Under the pieces are notes generated by a model, which was given only the letters and a program-made list of their open reading frames with translations, searched no databases and was not told where the DNA came from. Shown here piece by piece: positions 32,749-36,079 of a DNA stretch of 36,079 nucleotides. This DNA is from Candidatus Omnitrophica bacterium CG22_combo_CG10-13_8_21_14_all_43_16 (GTDB lineage: Bacteria > Omnitrophota > Gorgyraeia > Gorgyraeales > Gorgyraeaceae), in contig PCTH01000062.1 of NCBI GenBank assembly GCA_002771475.1, forward strand, positions 1 through 36,079, given 5' to 3'. The position numbers were made by a program, and so were the translations under genes. How positions within the stretch are numbered: position 1 is the stretch's first letter; every line of letters begins with the position of its first letter.

Positions 32749-35424
32749 ATGAATATTGTAAAGTCAGCGAAGAAAATTGTATAATTACTGCTCGCCATAG
32801 TTTTTATATCCACAAATACAGCTTATTCTTTAGAAAGAACATTGAGGGTTCCGCTGCAGCAAGTTGAAGAAAGGCTAACGAAAGTCATTTCTAAGTATCC
32901 TGCTGGTCTGGGACATGTTGAGCTGGCGACAAAAGAAAGAGATGAAACCCGCAAGTTTCGCTATGTAGTGCTTGGCATAGGCATGCAGGGACCTAGCGCG
33001 GCTTATGACCTGGCAAGCCAAGATGATACCAGAGAAATTACACTTGTGGATAAAGATATAGGGCGCGCTAAGAAATTGGCAGAGAGCCTGCCTATATCTA
33101 AAGACAAGATTAAGGTATTACAAGCTGATTTAGCCGATGCCGATGCGCTTAGGGAATTATTTCAAAAATCAGATGTTGTTATAGGCGCGGCGCATTATGC
33201 CTTAAATGCCGAATTAGCCAGGGTTGCCTCAGAGACAGGCGCGCATTTTATAGATATGGGAGGAAATACAGAAGTGGTTTTAAAAGAGCTTACTTACGCT
33301 GATATGGCGATAAAAAATGGCGCCAGCATTATTCCTGATATGGGTTTAGCGCCGGGCATGGCAGATCTTCTGGCATTAGACGGCATTCAGGAGATGGATA
33401 TTATTAATGATGTAAAGATACGCGTTGGCGGTCTTCCTCTAGCTGGTTCCAAGGCTTATAGCAATCCATTGCGCTATATGCTTGTTTTCGGTATATTCGG
33501 ACTTATCAATGAATATATGGGAGAGGCATTGGCTATTAGAGATGGCAAAGTGGTTGTTATTCCTACATTTGGCGAACGAGAATCCTTTGAAATAAACGGG
33601 GAGCAGTATGAAGCATTTCCTACATCCGGAGGCACATCTACGCTAACGAGCGGAAAATTCCGCGGGAAAGTAAAGAACATGGATTATATGACAATACGCT
33701 ATCCAGGGCACGCGGAAATTATCAAGGCATTTATAGAAATGGGGTTTTTTGATGAGGCTAAAGTCAGCCTTAAAAATAAAGAAGCCAGGCCTTCCGAATT
33801 TTTTAGCAGTCTGGCTAAGGAAAGAAAAGAGGAAACTTTATTTAATAAAGAGAATATCCGGGAAGCCATGGAGTACCTTGGTATTTTAAGTAATGATCCG
33901 ATACAGTTTAATGAGGCAAGTATATCTCCCCGCCAGTTTTTTGCCCAATTGGCGGAGAAGGCATTGAATTTTCCAGGAGAAAAAGATAAGGTAATAATTT
34001 TTGTCAGCGTGTCCGGAGAGAAAAATGGAAAGCCGAAGACTATAGAATATTATTATGACTCGTCCATGACCGGCGAGTACGGCAGTCAGTTTTCAGAAAT
34101 GGCGCGCACAACAGGCTTTCCTGTGTCTACGACAGCCCTGATGCTGGCGCGGGGCCAGATCAAATATGTAGGCGCCGCAGGGCCAGAACATTTTGTTCCT
34201 ACGGGACTGCTAATAGAAGAACTTAGAAAAAAAGGGGTAGGTATTGATAAACGTGTTATAGATGAAGCGCCAACTAGAAAGCTTGCCAGCAATGAAACAT
34301 TTTCTAGCGATATGTTAAAGGAAATAGCCGACATCAGGGAAATTCTTGTAGAAGATAAAGGATATTCTTTTGATAAACTTGCGCCAGATCGACCTGATGT
34401 CTACAAAAAAAATATTGATAGATTAAAAAAAATAGCCCGTAGATCCGATTGCTCTCCGAAGGCTTATGACAGGATTACAGGAGTTCTGAATGAGACGCAC
34501 GAGAAGTATTTTAACCTTACGGCGTATAACAGCACATTAGGCACACTCACGCGAGAAGATATAAAAAAGCTAGATAATTATATCGTATCTGCCCTGAAAG
34601 ATATATCTGATCAGAATTTAGAGGAGTGGTTAAAGGACACTGTTGTTTTAGTAACAGATAAAATAAGAGAATGTTTTAAATATATGAAAGGCAAAGATAC
34701 CGGCCAGGAAATGCAAAGCGTAACCGTTGAAATTTATTCTTTCGGCATCAATATGTGGTATTATAACACTAAAAAAACTCCTGATAGCTCAATAAAAATA
34801 GAAGAAAAAACTATTTTTGTAGGACCAGCTGAAAGAAAATTTATTAAAGCCGCGCTTTCAAGGCGTATCTCTAGAATAAGTTTTAATTTTGGCGCTACAA
34901 GGGAGGATATAGAAAAAAAGCTGCTGTCAGCGGCAGGTTTTGGTAATTATGTGCATGGGATGGCAGGCTGCAAGATTCCGGAAGAAACGCGTAAGCATAT
35001 AGCTAATGAGTTAGCTAAGTTTATGAAGGTTTATACAAAGGACACTCAAATCACAATAGAAGATGACAGAGAAAAGCTTTTATTGGATAAAGGAATTTAT
35101 TCTGTAAAAGTAGATATTTCTTCAATAGCCAAACATTTCGGCTTACCAGAGGATTCTCTGGCCAGATTAAAAGAAATTTTTAAAGAATATGAAGAGGGAG
35201 TTAAAATTGACGCAGCTTCCATAGCTATAACTGCGCTACCTACCAGAGTAGTAGATTTTATTTATATGGAAAAAGAAGTCAGGATTTTGGTAAAAGACGT
35301 TAATTCCGGGTATTCTTGGGTTAAGCCTGGAGATGAAGAGTCGATCAGGAAGATAAAAGCTATTGGTTTTTTGAATGAAATAACAGATCCAAAGACTGCT
35401 TCTATTCTTGGAAAGTCATTATAA
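32749..35424 (+). pseudogene. Saccharopine-dehydrogenase-like exported-family protein; signal peptide interrupted by in-frame TAA
   Basis: From ATG 32749 the frame reads MNIVKSAKKIV-stop-LLLAIVFISTNTAYS and then ERTLRVPLQQ, a textbook member of this exported family except for TAA at 32782-32784. After the stop the frame is open for 860 codons from TTG 32842 (the ORF-track start, inside LRVPL). Residues ~38-470 (ORF-track numbering) are saccharopine dehydrogenase-like: VVLGIGMQGPSAAYDLA, LVDKD, IDMGGN, PDMGLAPGMADLLA, TLTSGKFRGKVKNMDYMTIRYPGH. It probably is or was an NAD(P)-dependent amino-acid oxidoreductase. LASNETF at ~486 marks a junction to a C-terminal region of ~370 aa that I do not recognise. 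The body looks intact. Either the export signal was lost recently, translation restarts internally, or the stop is an error. Confidence 0.8.
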
Positions 35425-35428
35425 GTTT

Positions 35429-35444
35429 TCAAGAAAGTTCTTGA
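35429..35444 (+). promoter_or_regulatory. Inverted repeat overlapping the rRNA P1 -35 box
   Basis: TCAAGAA-AG-TTCTTGA, two 7-base arms with a 2-base centre, whose right arm covers the first four bases of TTGACA. It could be an operator; this is position-based inference only. Confidence 0.4.
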
Positions 35445-35469
35445 CAGATTTTGGGCCCGGTGGTATAGT
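35441..35469 (+). promoter_or_regulatory. rRNA promoter P1
   Basis: -35 TTGACA (35441-35446), 17-bp spacer, -10 TATAGT (35464-35469). Located 17 bases after the end of the preceding gene and about 270 bases before 16S. Confidence 0.82.
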
Positions 35470-35512
35470 ATCACCCACTAGTTGAGCAAGTTGTTCATTT
35501 GAAAATTTCCTC

Positions 35513-35541
35513 TTGACGTTCAGGTTTCCGTGTGGTAAACT
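35513..35541 (+). promoter_or_regulatory. rRNA promoter P2
   Basis: -35 TTGACG (35513-35518), 17-bp spacer, -10 TAAACT (35536-35541). Tandem promoters are usual for rRNA operons. Confidence 0.7.
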
Positions 35542-35622
35542 TCTAATTCCTATAAGAGGGTAATTTATTGAATAAGTTTCCTTGATAATATAATTAAAAT
35601 TTATTATTAAGGGAGGATGTAG

Positions 35623-35651
35623 AAAAGCGCATCGTCTCGGTGCGCTTTTTT
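35623..35651 (+). terminator. Terminator-like hairpin in the rRNA leader
   Basis: AAAAGCGCA, 9-base loop, TGCGCTTTT followed by more T: a 9-bp stem with U-run. It lies between the rRNA promoters and 16S, so as a terminator it would act as an attenuator that must be passed. It is preceded by GGGAGGATGTAG, similar to the layout ahead of rimP. Confidence 0.65.
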
Positions 35652-35660
35652 ATTTTCATT

Positions 35661-35668
35661 TGTTCTTT
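35661..35668 (+). promoter_or_regulatory. boxA-like antitermination site
   Basis: TGTTCTTT matches the bacterial rRNA boxA core (TGCTCTTT) at seven of eight bases. It lies about 45 bases before the 16S 5' end, where Nus factors normally load. Confidence 0.6.
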
Positions 35669-35710
35669 CGAAATTAAATAGCCAGACTAACGGGTCTGAG
35701 TTACGTTAAG

Positions 35711-36079
<369 letters not shown>

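Noticed and set aside
35617-35622. ATG-TAG start-stop directly after GGGAGG in the rRNA leader
   Set aside because: No spacing between ribosome site and ATG, and it lies in an rRNA leader; probably chance.

Overview
The window is an AT-rich bacterial chromosome segment with every convincing gene on the + strand. It ends in the 5' part of a 16S rRNA gene. The 16S signature near the 5' end (GGCGGCGTGG...GGCATGCAAGTCGAACG), together with giant signal-peptide-bearing multi-enzyme proteins, suggests a member of the PVC superphylum, most likely Candidatus Omnitrophota (OP3). That assignment is inference and no search was run.

Layout. (1) 1-638: 3' end of proS. (2) 666-18047: a consensus sigma70-type promoter drives three tightly spaced ORFs of 3214, 1564 and 969 aa. 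Each starts with a signal peptide and carries several normally cytoplasmic enzyme domains. ORF A has a TraB/Tiki-like domain, a Leu/Glu-type amino-acid dehydrogenase, an APH-like kinase domain, an M50 membrane protease-like domain, enolase, a plant-type UDP-sugar pyrophosphorylase and a C-terminal domain. ORF B has phosphohexomutase, glucose-6-phosphate isomerase and the same C-terminal domain. ORF C has a NagB-type deaminase, phosphofructokinase and a second partial phosphofructokinase repeat. (3) 18075-32654: a second promoter and a rimP-type leader hairpin precede a long housekeeping operon: rimP-nusA-infB-trpS-scpA-scpB-pheA-hisC-aroF-tyrA-plsC-ispH-rpsA-tyrS. Genes overlap or lie within a few bases, except for a perfect 17-bp hairpin between scpA and scpB. 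(4) 32671-35424: a third promoter, nearly identical around -10 to that of ORF A, precedes a saccharopine-dehydrogenase-like gene of the same exported family. Its signal peptide is broken by an in-frame TAA. (5) 35429-36079: tandem rRNA promoters, a terminator-like leader hairpin, a boxA-like site and 16S rRNA.

The main result is the exported multi-enzyme system. Its domains cover glucose-1-P/glucose-6-P/fructose-6-P interconversion, GlcN-6-P deamination, fructose-6-P phosphorylation, 2-PG/PEP and UDP-sugar synthesis, all behind Sec-type signal peptides. The proteins share short motifs: LRxPL at residues 32-37 after the signal peptide, LASNxxL at domain junctions, and a ~113-aa C-terminal domain of about 80% identity. 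Two enzymes inside ORF A, the amino-acid dehydrogenase and enolase, have their two halves in the reverse of the usual order while key active-site motifs are kept. They look like natural circular permutations.

The housekeeping operon joins translation/transcription factors, chromosome segregation (ScpAB), the DAHP-to-Phe/Tyr branch, phospholipid and isoprenoid steps, and Trp/Tyr tRNA charging.
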